From Verrucomicrobiales bacterium (GTDB lineage: Bacteria > Verrucomicrobiota > Verrucomicrobiia > Verrucomicrobiales > DEV007): DNA of 36,896 bases. The notes under the pieces were generated by a model. It made no database searches. It was not told the DNA's origin and saw only the letters and a list, made by a program, of their open reading frames with translations. The DNA is taken from positions 1-36,896 of the forward strand of contig JAKSBG010000013.1 in NCBI GenBank assembly GCA_022361255.1. Direction: 5' to 3'. This document shows, piece after piece, positions 10,985 through 20,002 of the stretch (its first letter is position 1; every line of letters starts with the position of its first letter). The translations under genes and the position numbers were made by a program.

Positions 10985-11746
10985 ATGAGACTATCAGGCA
11001 AAACAGCGATCGTCACCGGCGCCGGTTCCGGAATCGGAAACGCCACCCTTCGAAAATTCGTGGAGGAGGGCGCGAACGTTTTCGCGACGGACATCAACGA
11101 AGCCGCGCTCGAATCCGTGGAAAAGGAGTTCCCGCCCGTGAGAACCTTCGCCGGGGATATTAGCCGGACCGGAGACGTCGATGCGATTCTTTCGGCCGCA
11201 ATGGACGGGTGGGAAAGACTCGACATCCTCGTAAACTCGGCAGGGATCACAGCCCGCAATGTCGGGGAGAATGCCAGCCTCGAGGAGCGCTGGGACAAAG
11301 TCATGGCAGTGAACGTGAAGGGCTCCATGCTCATGGCTCACGCCGCGCTTCCGTTCCTGCGGCAGTCCGGCGGGGGAGCGGTCGTGAATCTGAGCTCGGT
11401 GATGGGGTTCACCGGCTACCCGACCTCGCTGGCATTTTCCGACGGCTTCAATCCCTACCCGGGCAGCAAGGGAGCCGTCAGCCAATTGACCCGCGACATG
11501 GGAGTCCGCTTCGCCGCAGAGGGAATACGGGTAAACGCGGTCGCCCCCGGTTTTGTTCACACCTCATTGACCGAAAACGTCACGAAGGATGCGGAAGTCC
11601 TAGAAACGCTCAACAGCCTTCACCCCGCCGGACGCATGGGGACAGCGGAGGAAATTGCCAATGTCATTGCCTTTCTCGCCTCCGACGAAGCCTCGTTCGT
11701 CAACGGAGCCGTCTGGACCGTGGACGGTGGATATACGGCGCAGTAG
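10985..11746 (+). CDS. SDR family oxidoreductase
   Basis: ATG at 10985 ([22 protein letters not shown]) fits better than 10952, which overlaps the previous gene. TGAGSGIG Rossmann motif, [20 protein letters not shown] (YxxxK), GGYTAQ C-terminus. Confidence 0.92.
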   Translation: MRLSGKTAIVTGAGSGIGNATLRKFVEEGANVFATDINEAALESVEKEFPPVRTFAGDISRTGDVDAILSAAMDGWERLDILVNSAGITARNVGENASLEERWDKVMAVNVKGSMLMAHAALPFLRQSGGGAVVNLSSVMGFTGYPTSLAFSDGFNPYPGSKGAVSQLTRDMGVRFAAEGIRVNAVAPGFVHTSLTENVTKDAEVLETLNSLHPAGRMGTAEEIANVIAFLASDEASFVNGAVWTVDGGYTAQ

Positions 11747-11775
11747 GCGGGGAATCCCGAATTGATTTGGTAGAA

Positions 11776-11813
11776 GCGAAGATTCTTCGCGCAGCATCAT
11801 TGAGGATGCGCTG
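11776..11813. terminator. Two adjacent hairpins in the convergent SDR/HNH gap, candidate bidirectional terminator
   Basis: GCGAAG-att-CTTCGC (11776-11790), then CAGCATC-attgag-GATGC(g)CTG (11792-11813), between convergent stop codons. No clear T-tract. Confidence 0.3.
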
Positions 11814-11908
11814 ACTGCGGGACACACTCATGGTATATCTGATTCGCCGAGGTGGCGCAACAGCCAGTGGAAGTGATTGTGCAGGTCACATCGATCTTGC
11901 CGAGCGGA

Positions 11909-12673
11909 TCAATTTTGAAACACGTTTTCAAAATGCCAAGCCAGCAGTGTCGGATCGGGTAGGTTCTTCTCGGGCAGAGTCAATTGATTGCCTGCGAAGC
12001 GTTCGAAAACAGATGAGACATCATAATGAAGATCTGTTTTACTTTTCGAAGCCGTGATTCGCGATGCTAGCTGGAGTTCAAGATTTTCGTTAAAGCCGAT
12101 CAGTCCGCGATCGAAAGCACGATCATACGTCGCCGCCAGACACAAGCCGTTCCGTGGATTGAGGCGGTTCTCGGGATCAACTGCCCAGGGTTTGATATGG
12201 CTTGCTACGAGTAGCTCGCTGAGTGGAAGCCCGGAGATGGCGCAGCGCTCCTGATAAGACGAAAGAATGACTTTCCGAAAAAATCGCTGATGACGGCGAA
12301 TTTTTACAACCGCGGTCGAGTTTTCGATTTCCTCCGGTAAGACCGTGGATTCGGAATCGTCGGGCGGGACATGAAGTCCTTCAAGGGCCGCTTCGGATTC
12401 TTCGGCGAGTTGTTCGAACTTTTGATAGAACTCGTCCCAGATTTCGCGATCGGCTTTGCTTGCGCCGGACAGTCCTTTGATTCCGCGGGCGGCCTCCTCC
12501 GGGTCAAGAGAGGTAAAGTTGCTAAGCTTCATCGCTACGGCCCCGGGGGATCGTCCCATTCTCTCTGCGAGGGCAACGATTGGCGGGTAGGTCTTGTGCT
12601 GTTTTCCGAAAGGCGTGCGATGATATAAATTGAGCGCAGCGAGAAGTTGGGGACGTGTCCAATGATTGCTCAT
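11909..12673 (-). CDS. HNH endonuclease (HNH_2-like), putative restriction-type nuclease
   Basis: C-terminal CAISGLPLSELLVASHIKPWAVDPENRLNPRNGLCLAATYDRAFDRGLIGF (SHIKPW...N..NGL.L...D.AFD); conserved N-terminal WTRPQLLAALNLYHRTPFGKQHKTYPPIVALAERMGRSPGAVAMKLSNF. Confidence 0.85.
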   Translation of the reverse strand: MSNHWTRPQLLAALNLYHRTPFGKQHKTYPPIVALAERMGRSPGAVAMKLSNFTSLDPEEAARGIKGLSGASKADREIWDEFYQKFEQLAEESEAALEGLHVPPDDSESTVLPEEIENSTAVVKIRRHQRFFRKVILSSYQERCAISGLPLSELLVASHIKPWAVDPENRLNPRNGLCLAATYDRAFDRGLIGFNENLELQLASRITASKSKTDLHYDVSSVFERFAGNQLTLPEKNLPDPTLLAWHFENVFQN

Positions 12674-12784
12674 CTGAAGAGTGATTCAGCAAAAAGCCCT
12701 TTCGGAAGAGCGGCAATACCTCTTTTTCCTGTTCCACGAGCGGCGTTCCGGGGTGAGGTGGTCCATGGTTGTGGCGGGGGCTGG

Positions 12785-14035
12785 TTATGTGCTCCGCAGG
12801 AGCACGGCATATGCGCCGTCGAAGCCGTCGCGCCAGGGGAGGGAACTGATGGTTTTTTCGACCTTGAGTCCGCTCGCTTCGGCTACGTTCTCGTTCTCTT
12901 CGGGGTCGATGGAACAGGTGGAATAGATGATTCTGCCGCCGGGTTTGAGCACTTCTTTCACGCTGTCGAGGAGTCGTTTTTGCAGTTCTGCGTGGCGGGT
13001 GATGTCGCTGGTCTGAAGGCGCCAGCGGACGTCGACGCGGCGGCGCATCACTCCGGTATTGGAGCAGGGGGCGTCGAGTAGAATCGCGTCGTAGCGGGTG
13101 TCGTGAGATTCTCCGGATATCCAGTCATGCTCGAGGAGGGTGGTGTTTTTCACTCCGAGGCGGTCGAGGTTTTCTTTCGTCCGCTTGAGCCGGTGCGCGG
13201 AGTTGTCGGTCGCGATGATGCTTCCCTCGTTGTTCATGAGGGCGGCGAGGTAGGCGGCTTTTCCTCCGGGCGCGGCGCAGGCGTCGAGAATGGTTTCGCC
13301 GGGTTTCGGATCGAGTAAACGGCAGGCGTGCGAGGTGCTGGGATCCTGCACGTAGATGAGTCCCTGCTCGATCCAGTCGCGGTTCGGCGCCCCGTCGAAG
13401 GCGAAGAACCCGGGGTAGTCGTCACCGATCATACCCTGTTCGGTCTCCGACCTGACCCTGTTGAGTGCTTCATCCAACCCTCGTTCGCCGGGACCACCGG
13501 GGGCGGATCCTGCCAGGTCGTTGATGCGGGCGTAGTTTTGGGGCGGTCGGTTGTTCCACTCGAGAAGCTGAACGGTTTCCTCTTTTCCGAATGCGTTAAC
13601 CCACCGGTCGATCAGTTCCCCGGGGTGGGAGAAGCGGTCTTCGAGGGACCATTTCGGTATCTCTTTTTCGAGGGCGGACTTTTTCCGCAGGCTGTTGCGG
13701 AGGATCGCATTGACGAGACCCCGCTCGTGTTTGCGGGCGAGGGAAACGGTTTCGTTTACGGCAGCATGTTCCGCGATTTCGCTGAGAAAAATCTGATAGA
13801 GCCCGATGCGAAGCAGGTCACGGGTGTCGGGTTTGATGTTGCCGCGACGGAGTTCATCAATGATACCGTCGAGCAGAAAAAGATTTCGAATCGTGCCGTA
13901 AAGAATGTCAGTCGCGAGCGCACGGTCGGAAGAGGAGAGCTGATATTTTTTCGCGAGACCGGCGAGAATTTCTTCGGCGTATCGGGAGGTATCCTCCCAT
14001 TCGGTGAGGGCTTCGAGGGCGGCGCGGCGGGACAT
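12785..14035 (-). CDS. rsmB: 16S rRNA (cytosine967-C5)-methyltransferase, RsmB/NOP family
   Basis: N-terminal NusB-like region; VQDPSTSHACRLLDPKPGETILDACAAPGGKAAYLA, LLDAPCSNTGVMRRRVDVRWR (PCS motif), IIYSTCSIDPEENE. Confidence 0.93.
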   Translation of the reverse strand: MSRRAALEALTEWEDTSRYAEEILAGLAKKYQLSSSDRALATDILYGTIRNLFLLDGIIDELRRGNIKPDTRDLLRIGLYQIFLSEIAEHAAVNETVSLARKHERGLVNAILRNSLRKKSALEKEIPKWSLEDRFSHPGELIDRWVNAFGKEETVQLLEWNNRPPQNYARINDLAGSAPGGPGERGLDEALNRVRSETEQGMIGDDYPGFFAFDGAPNRDWIEQGLIYVQDPSTSHACRLLDPKPGETILDACAAPGGKAAYLAALMNNEGSIIATDNSAHRLKRTKENLDRLGVKNTTLLEHDWISGESHDTRYDAILLDAPCSNTGVMRRRVDVRWRLQTSDITRHAELQKRLLDSVKEVLKPGGRIIYSTCSIDPEENENVAEASGLKVEKTISSLPWRDGFDGAYAVLLRST

Positions 14036-14086
14036 AGAGAGCGGGATGAAATGGATGGACCGAATGGCAGTGGGACGGAACGTGTC

Positions 14087-14869
14087 TCACTGGCTGTCGG
14101 CGGCGGTTTTTTGAAATACAGGCCAGTTCTGTGCGATCTGGTTGGTGCGAACCCAGCCGCGCAGTTCACCGGGAATATCGGCGTAGACCCAGTTTGTGTC
14201 GACCTGGAGGACCCGCAGTTCGGATCCGGGGGGAAGCTCGATCACTGGTTTTGCGGTCGGGGTGGGTGAGGTGACCGCTTCCACTTTGTCGCCGACTACG
14301 GTGGCAAAATTTTCCGGCGCAATGCGACTCTGGCGGTAGTCTGCAATCCGGTGAACGACGAAGCCGAGCATGAGGCAGGTTATCCCGAGTGCGATTCCCC
14401 AGGAGCGGAACCGCCGGAAGGCGGGAAGGCAAAACCCGATGATTGCGAGAATCAGTCCAATCCAGAACAGAAGTGATACGAGCCAGGGAAAAAGGGAGGA
14501 GGGCAGGTCGGAGAGAAACTGGAGCCAGTCACTGTCAGCGAATTCCAGAAAGGCAAATTGGCTCCGGAGAAAGGCGAGATTTTGCCGGACTTCGGGAAGG
14601 GTGGGATCGAGCAGCGCGGCGCGGCGGAGCCAGAGCACTGCCTGCCCGGTGCTGCCGGCACGGAAATGTGCGGTGGCAAGATTGTAGTAGAGATCGGGGG
14701 AGGATTCCCCCGCATTGATGAGTTGGTCGTAGTTTTGAACCGCTTCTTCAAACTTCCCGGACTCAAAGGCGCGGTTCCCTTCGAGGAAAAGGACATCGCG
14801 GTCGGCTCCCCCGGCATTGAGGGGGCCGAGACACAGCAAAAAGAGGAGACTGGAAATGGTTCGGATCAC
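14087..14869 (-). CDS. batE: BatE-like protein (TPR + TM + SH3-like domain)
   Basis: Signal peptide; GNRAFESGKFEEAVQNYDQLINAGESSPDLYYNLATAHFRAG TPR; two hydrophobic segments; C-terminal SH3-like ELPPGSELRVLQVDTNWVYADIPGELRGWVR. Last gene of the bat set. Confidence 0.8.
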   Translation of the reverse strand: MIRTISSLLFLLCLGPLNAGGADRDVLFLEGNRAFESGKFEEAVQNYDQLINAGESSPDLYYNLATAHFRAGSTGQAVLWLRRAALLDPTLPEVRQNLAFLRSQFAFLEFADSDWLQFLSDLPSSLFPWLVSLLFWIGLILAIIGFCLPAFRRFRSWGIALGITCLMLGFVVHRIADYRQSRIAPENFATVVGDKVEAVTSPTPTAKPVIELPPGSELRVLQVDTNWVYADIPGELRGWVRTNQIAQNWPVFQKTAADSQ

Positions 14870-16614
14870 GATTTGAGAAGGCGTTCGAGGATGGTGTGAA
14901 ATTCAGTGGCTTCGTTCCGCGATACGGGTGCGTCGGGTTGCGAATTTCCACTGTAGAGGATGGCGTTGCAACGCCCGGAAACCTGATCAACGACTTCGGA
15001 CAGCTTATCCGGCGCGTCGGGATTTTCCTCCTGCCAGATTTCCAATGCTTCGGAAACGGACTGAAAGAATTCTCTGCGGTTCGTTCCGGCGCCGGGAAGT
15101 TTCTTCACCGCTTTGCGGAAGCTCAGCGGGGTATGGATTTCACGTCGTTCCCGCGATTTCCACCAGCGGACGGCACCGAATCCGAGGATGGTGAAGAAGG
15201 CGACGGAGAAGAGCGTCTGGACGAGGTAGAAGCCGAGACCGCGTTTCCCGAGCTCGCCGGCGGCAACCCAACGCGGGGAGGCAGTGCGGATATGCAGAAA
15301 ATCGCCGTGTTGAGCGGTCGGTTTGGAAGCGGGGGAAAGTGAACGTCCGGACGGGGCGGGGGAAGCGGCGGCCTCTCCGGGACGTTCAATGGCGGGGGCG
15401 GCCGTGTTGTCGGCCCGAATCGTCACGGGAATCGGATCGCTTTTCAGGGTGACGTATTCTGCTTTGTCCGGATCAAAGTAGCTGAGCTCGAAGGGGGGGA
15501 TGGCGTCGACTTTTGCCTCCGGAATGATCACGCGGGAAAATTCGACAACCCCTTCGCTAAAGCCGTCAGAGTCCCGTTCCTCGTCGAGCGTTTTTGAGGG
15601 CTCGTAGGTTTTCCAGATTCCGGTCTGGGCAACGCTGAAAACGGGCGCTTCCATCGTTTGAAGATTACCTTTTCCGGTGACGACGAATTTCATGGAGATG
15701 GGGTCTCCCACGCTGACGTCGGTAATCGAGGCTACGGTGGCAAGTTTGAAAGATCCGACTCCGCCGGTGAAGCTCAGAGGCGCATTGTCGGGGAGGGGTT
15801 TGACGGTGACGTTCACGGTGTTTGTCGTGACCTCCTGCGCAACGGTCCTTGAAAAGAAAGAGGGAAAGCCAAAGCCGGAGCTCTGGTCGAGGAGACGCAA
15901 GCCAATCGAGGCGGGGCCGATGCGGAAGTCGCCGGGCTTGAGTGCGAAAAGAGTCGAGGGCATGGCCACGGAGGAATAGTAGGTGCTCCCGATTTCGCCC
16001 CCCGACCCGTTTGTTGCGGAGAAACCTCCGGTGATGAGGTTCTCGTGCTCGAAGGTGACGTGGCTGATGTCCCGCAGCGAATTCCGGCCACGGACAAATG
16101 CGGTGACCGTGAAGGGGATCAGCTCGTTGATGTAGAACTCTTTTTTCGGCAGGTCGAGCTTGGCGAAGAGCGGGCGGGTGGCGTCGACTGCGGCACTGGC
16201 GTCGCGCTCGAAAATCGTCACGGTAAACGGCTTGGTTGAAATGGTGGCTCCGCCGACTTCGGTGGTGATCGGGGGGATCGTGTAGGTGCCGGGTTCGTTT
16301 CCGCGAAACCGGTAGGAGTAGATCATTTGAATTGTCCGGACACCGTTGCGAATGCTGATATTGGATTCCCTTCCGGATTGCACGACCTCGAGCCCTTCAA
16401 CGGGAATCGTTTGCGGCACTTTTGCATCGCCTCCGTTGATCTTCACCATAATGACCCCGATTTCCCCGATGGCGACGCGATCGCTGAGAGCTGTCGCGGA
16501 AATCGACGGCTGGAAGCCCTGCTGCTGGGCACGAATGCCCCGCGGGACAAATCCGGCCAGGATTGCCCCTGTCAGAACAACAATGATGTATCGGGAGAGA
16601 TTCGAGTGCATCAC
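14866..16614 (-). CDS. batD: BatD (oxygen-tolerance) family protein
   Basis: FQPSISATALSDRVAIGEIGVIMVKINGGDA; ...FTVTIFERD; YINELIPFTVTAFVRG; C-terminal TM; lies between batB/C and batE with ATGA overlaps. Confidence 0.85.
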   Translation of the reverse strand: MMHSNLSRYIIVVLTGAILAGFVPRGIRAQQQGFQPSISATALSDRVAIGEIGVIMVKINGGDAKVPQTIPVEGLEVVQSGRESNISIRNGVRTIQMIYSYRFRGNEPGTYTIPPITTEVGGATISTKPFTVTIFERDASAAVDATRPLFAKLDLPKKEFYINELIPFTVTAFVRGRNSLRDISHVTFEHENLITGGFSATNGSGGEIGSTYYSSVAMPSTLFALKPGDFRIGPASIGLRLLDQSSGFGFPSFFSRTVAQEVTTNTVNVTVKPLPDNAPLSFTGGVGSFKLATVASITDVSVGDPISMKFVVTGKGNLQTMEAPVFSVAQTGIWKTYEPSKTLDEERDSDGFSEGVVEFSRVIIPEAKVDAIPPFELSYFDPDKAEYVTLKSDPIPVTIRADNTAAPAIERPGEAAASPAPSGRSLSPASKPTAQHGDFLHIRTASPRWVAAGELGKRGLGFYLVQTLFSVAFFTILGFGAVRWWKSRERREIHTPLSFRKAVKKLPGAGTNRREFFQSVSEALEIWQEENPDAPDKLSEVVDQVSGRCNAILYSGNSQPDAPVSRNEATEFHTILERLLKS

Positions 16615-18932
16615 CAGTTTTTGTATTTTTCGCCGGGAGAAGCGCGCAGGATCGGGCGAACCTCGGTTTCGTCGGACAGCGCACGGAGAAGTTGGCGTGC
16701 CTCGCTGGGAGAGTAGCCGGTTTCGGGATTTTTCTGCTCCATGGGCTGGCTTTCGGCACCACCCGGTTGGCCATCTTGCGGTTGCGGTGGCTCCGATTTT
16801 CCGGACTTGCGATCGAGATCCCCATCCTTTGGTTGTTCCTCGTCGCCGGGTTCCGGTCGCGCAGGTTGTTCATCCTTTCCGGAATTTTTGTCGGCTTCCT
16901 GTTCCTCGCCGTCTTCCGGGTTTTTCTCTCCGTCTTTCTCTTCGGGTTGATCTCCTTCACCGGATTTCTCTCCTTCGTTTTCGGGCTCCTGTTGATCTCC
17001 GTCGGAATTTTCCTCCCGGTTTTCTTCCCCGGAATCCTCCTGATCCTGCCCGGATTCGTCTGGCTGCTGCTCGCGGTCCTCGTCGGATTTTTCGTTTTCG
17101 CCGGACTCATCTTTGGGCTGTTGGTCTTCGCCCTGTTGGTCCCGGTTTTCGTCACTTTGATTTTCCTGCTCTTCGCTGTCCTGGTTATCCTGCTCTTCGC
17201 TGTCCTGATTCTCTTCTTTCTCTTTCTGATCCTCCTTCTCCTTCTCCTGCTCTTTTTCCTCTTCCTTCTTTTCTTCTTCCTCCTGCTTCTCCTGCTCTTC
17301 CTCTTTTTTCTGTTCTTCCTCCTGCTGCTTTTTGAGTTCTTCGATTTTCTTTTTCACCACTTCAATGTTATGCGGGGCGCGGGAATTTTCGGGATTCAGA
17401 GAAAGGGCGGACTCGTAGTGTTCGATCGCGCTCTCCCAGGTCTGAATCGTTGCATCGACGATTTCGGCCGGAGCGGTCAGCGTTTGCAACTGGTCAGGAT
17501 TGGCGGCGGATTGCAGGCTGCTGATTGCGGTTTCCCCCTGACGGAAAAGTGTGTTGCCGAGATTGTAGTGGGCCTGTTCACGCAAGCCGTCTGCTGCGCC
17601 GATGAGAGCTTCGCCGTAGGCATCGGCAGCCCTTTCGTAATCTCCCTGACGATAAGCTGATGCCCCGATTCCCATTTGAAGGCGAATTCGATCCGGGTCC
17701 GAAACTTTTTCCGCCAGTGCACCCTCGTAGACCTCAATCGCAGACTGGTAGTCGTTCGCCGCGAATTTTTCGTGTCCGAGGAAAAGCGGATCATCCGAAT
17801 ATCCTGACACGCTTAGAAAAAGGAGCAGTGTGCCAGTGGTCAGAGAGGTGCGGTTCCGGGCGGAGGTGCTCAGGCCCGGTGCGCGCGAACTTGCTTTCGA
17901 AGCGGGGAAAAGAGCGGGCGCGACGTGGGCGAGGAAAAGGCAGAGGGCGGCAATGGAGAGAGGCCACTGGAAGCGTTCGATCGGTCGGAGGGTGGCTTCG
18001 CTTTCCTCACGGGATGTTTCGATAGCGGACTGAATACGGTTGACGATCTGAGTGAGAGACACGGAGCCACCGAGGTGAATGTAGATCCCTCCCTTGCTGG
18101 CGAGCGAGCGAAGAGCGGAGGGATCAAGGCGTGAGCGGACGACCTGTCCGTTGTCATCCTGGATGAATTCCCCGGGGATCGGATTTCCCTGATCGTCCAT
18201 TTCCGGGATGATCGCTCCGGAAGCGGTTCCGACTCCGACAGTCAAAATGGTCATGCCAGCCTCTTCCGCGCCTGCGCGAATCGCTTCCACTTCAGCAGAG
18301 CCTTCAAGGGCCTCGCCGTCGGAAAAAATGACGAGTGCGCCCCGTTCCGTTTCGCTTTCCCGAAATGTTTCCGTCGCCAGCTTCACTGCTGCGGTCAGAT
18401 TGGTTCCCCCGCGCGGTATGATTTCGGTATCGAGTTGCTCGATGGATTCGAGAATCGCCTCGTGGTCGACGGTGAGGGGGGCCTGCAGAAAGGGGCGCCC
18501 TGCGAAAGCGATCAGGCCGACGCGGTCCTCGGGCAGCAATCTGACAATGTCCATTGCTGCAAGTTTTGCCCGCTCAATACGGTTTGGTTGCAGATCGTTT
18601 GCGAGCATGCTGCGCGAGGTGTCGAGCGCGAGAATAAGGTTTCGCCCCTCGGTTTCTGTCTCCACCTCTTCAAAACCCATCCGTGGGCGGGCGAGGGCGG
18701 TAATGATCGCGGCGAGGGCAAGGGCATGTAGAAAAAAGGAAGTCCAGCGCACGAGTTGGCCCCGGCCGGTGACAAGCTGCGTGCGAAGCCGGGGGGAAAC
18801 GAGTCCGGGCAAAGAGCGGGTGGCGGTGAAGTGGGAGCGGATTCTCAACAGGAGCAGCGGGAGCAACGCAAGCAGTCCCCAGAACCAGACCGGGGCGCCG
18901 AATGTGATACCTGTGTTGAGAGCTTCGTTCAT
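16611..18932 (-). CDS. BatB-BatC fusion: vWA domain, TMs, TPRs and a highly acidic low-complexity tail
   Basis: MIDAS motif LALDTSRSMLANDLQPNR; VIFSDGEALEG; TM LSIAALCLFLAHVAPALF; second hydrophobic segment TTGTLLLFLSVSGYS; TPRs KFAANDYQSAIEVYEGAL and YRQGDYERAADAYGEAL; about 200 residues of E/K/Q/D-rich sequence; C-terminal SPSEARQLLRALSDE. Confidence 0.88.
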   Translation of the reverse strand: MNEALNTGITFGAPVWFWGLLALLPLLLLRIRSHFTATRSLPGLVSPRLRTQLVTGRGQLVRWTSFFLHALALAAIITALARPRMGFEEVETETEGRNLILALDTSRSMLANDLQPNRIERAKLAAMDIVRLLPEDRVGLIAFAGRPFLQAPLTVDHEAILESIEQLDTEIIPRGGTNLTAAVKLATETFRESETERGALVIFSDGEALEGSAEVEAIRAGAEEAGMTILTVGVGTASGAIIPEMDDQGNPIPGEFIQDDNGQVVRSRLDPSALRSLASKGGIYIHLGGSVSLTQIVNRIQSAIETSREESEATLRPIERFQWPLSIAALCLFLAHVAPALFPASKASSRAPGLSTSARNRTSLTTGTLLLFLSVSGYSDDPLFLGHEKFAANDYQSAIEVYEGALAEKVSDPDRIRLQMGIGASAYRQGDYERAADAYGEALIGAADGLREQAHYNLGNTLFRQGETAISSLQSAANPDQLQTLTAPAEIVDATIQTWESAIEHYESALSLNPENSRAPHNIEVVKKKIEELKKQQEEEQKKEEEQEKQEEEEKKEEEKEQEKEKEDQKEKEENQDSEEQDNQDSEEQENQSDENRDQQGEDQQPKDESGENEKSDEDREQQPDESGQDQEDSGEENREENSDGDQQEPENEGEKSGEGDQPEEKDGEKNPEDGEEQEADKNSGKDEQPARPEPGDEEQPKDGDLDRKSGKSEPPQPQDGQPGGAESQPMEQKNPETGYSPSEARQLLRALSDETEVRPILRASPGEKYKNW

Positions 18933-19945
18933 GGGAACCTTCTCCAGAACGTTTCGTCACCCGTGACGGTTAGCAAACCGAAAACGAACGCTGCGGCGGC
19001 TATCCAGTGAAAAAGTTCGTCCGTTTCCACCCGGGTCCGTCTCAGGATCTCGGTTTTTTCCATTTCATCGATCAGAGAGAATATTCGCTCAAGTCCATCC
19101 GTGTCCTCGGCGCGAAAGTATTCCCCGTCGGCAATATCCGAGATTTGCTTCATTGTCTTTTCATCGAATTCCTGTCGCAGCCTTTTGGGCCCGTATTCGG
19201 TTTGAATGATGTGGTCGCCGTAAGAGCCGACTGCGATGGTGTAGACCCGGATGCCGAGCGTCTTCGCCATGTTCGCCGCCTCGATCGGTGAGAGTTTCCC
19301 CGCGTTGTTGACTCCGTCGGTAATTAACACGATGACCTTGCTTTTCGATGGGCGTTTGTCGAGACGTCGGGCCGCTGCGGCGATGGCGGAGCCGATTGCG
19401 GTGCCGTCCTCGACCAAACCAATCTGGACGCGACCAAGTCCCTGGGGACCTTCCAGCCATGTTTTAGAGAGTGTCAGGGGGCTGGCAAGGTAAGGGCGTC
19501 CGGCAAAGGCCAGTATGCCGATCCGGTCGGTGGTGCGTCCGCGAATGAAGTCGCGTGTCACTTTTTTCGCGGCCATGAGCCGGTTCACCGGGTGTCCTTC
19601 AATCGTGAAACCGTCGCTGTCGACTTTCATCGACAGGGAGACATCAATCGCGACAATCATTTCGACGCCACTTTCAGAGACAGACTCCGTTTTGTTGATC
19701 CACTGAGGGCGTGCCAGCGCAGCGATGACAGATGCAAGGGTGAGAAACAGAAAGACGAGACGGAATCCGCCGGCACGACCTTTGGAGAGCGGGCCGAGGC
19801 GCTGGAGGATGTGGAGCGACGAGAATACAACCGCGCTCTGCTTTCCGGAACGGCTGCGAATCAGGGCGAGAAGGGGAAGCAGCAGCAAGAGCAACAAAGC
19901 CCAGGGATGAGCCAGTGAGAAAGATGTTTCCGCGAGAAGAGTCAT
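18929..19945 (-). CDS. batA: BatA-like vWA domain protein
   Basis: MTLLAETSFSLAHPWALLLLLLLPLLAL N-terminal TM; MIVAIDVSLSMKVD MIDAS; VIVLITDGVNNAGKLSP; C-terminal TM WIAAAAFVFGLLTV. ORF extends to 19957; Met at 19945 preferred. Confidence 0.88.
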   Translation of the reverse strand: MTLLAETSFSLAHPWALLLLLLLPLLALIRSRSGKQSAVVFSSLHILQRLGPLSKGRAGGFRLVFLFLTLASVIAALARPQWINKTESVSESGVEMIVAIDVSLSMKVDSDGFTIEGHPVNRLMAAKKVTRDFIRGRTTDRIGILAFAGRPYLASPLTLSKTWLEGPQGLGRVQIGLVEDGTAIGSAIAAAARRLDKRPSKSKVIVLITDGVNNAGKLSPIEAANMAKTLGIRVYTIAVGSYGDHIIQTEYGPKRLRQEFDEKTMKQISDIADGEYFRAEDTDGLERIFSLIDEMEKTEILRRTRVETDELFHWIAAAAFVFGLLTVTGDETFWRRFP

Positions 19946-20002
19946 CACGCAATGCACGCTACCGGTAAAGCGTTACGGCGAGGGCTCTTTTTCTCACCAT
20001 TT

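Noticed and set aside
12789-12805. Perfect 17-nt dyad GTGCTCC-gca-GGAGCAC at the 3' end of rsmB
   Set aside because: Lies within the last codons of rsmB with no T-tract; a single short dyad can occur by chance in GC-rich coding DNA.
13328-14269. 313-aa plus-strand Gly/Val-rich ORF opposite rsmB/batE
   Set aside because: Shadow ORF spanning two well-supported minus-strand genes.
16692-17660. 322-aa plus-strand ORF extremely rich in Leu/Phe (FLFLILLLLLLLFFLFLLFFFLLLLL), resembling a membrane protein
   Set aside because: It is the exact antisense of the E/K-rich tail of BatB-BatC; GAR/AAR codons read as CTY/TTY on the other strand.
18208-18966. 252-aa plus-strand Ser/Arg-rich ORF opposite the BatB vWA domain
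   Set aside because: Antisense of a clear vWA domain with MIDAS motif; composition-driven.
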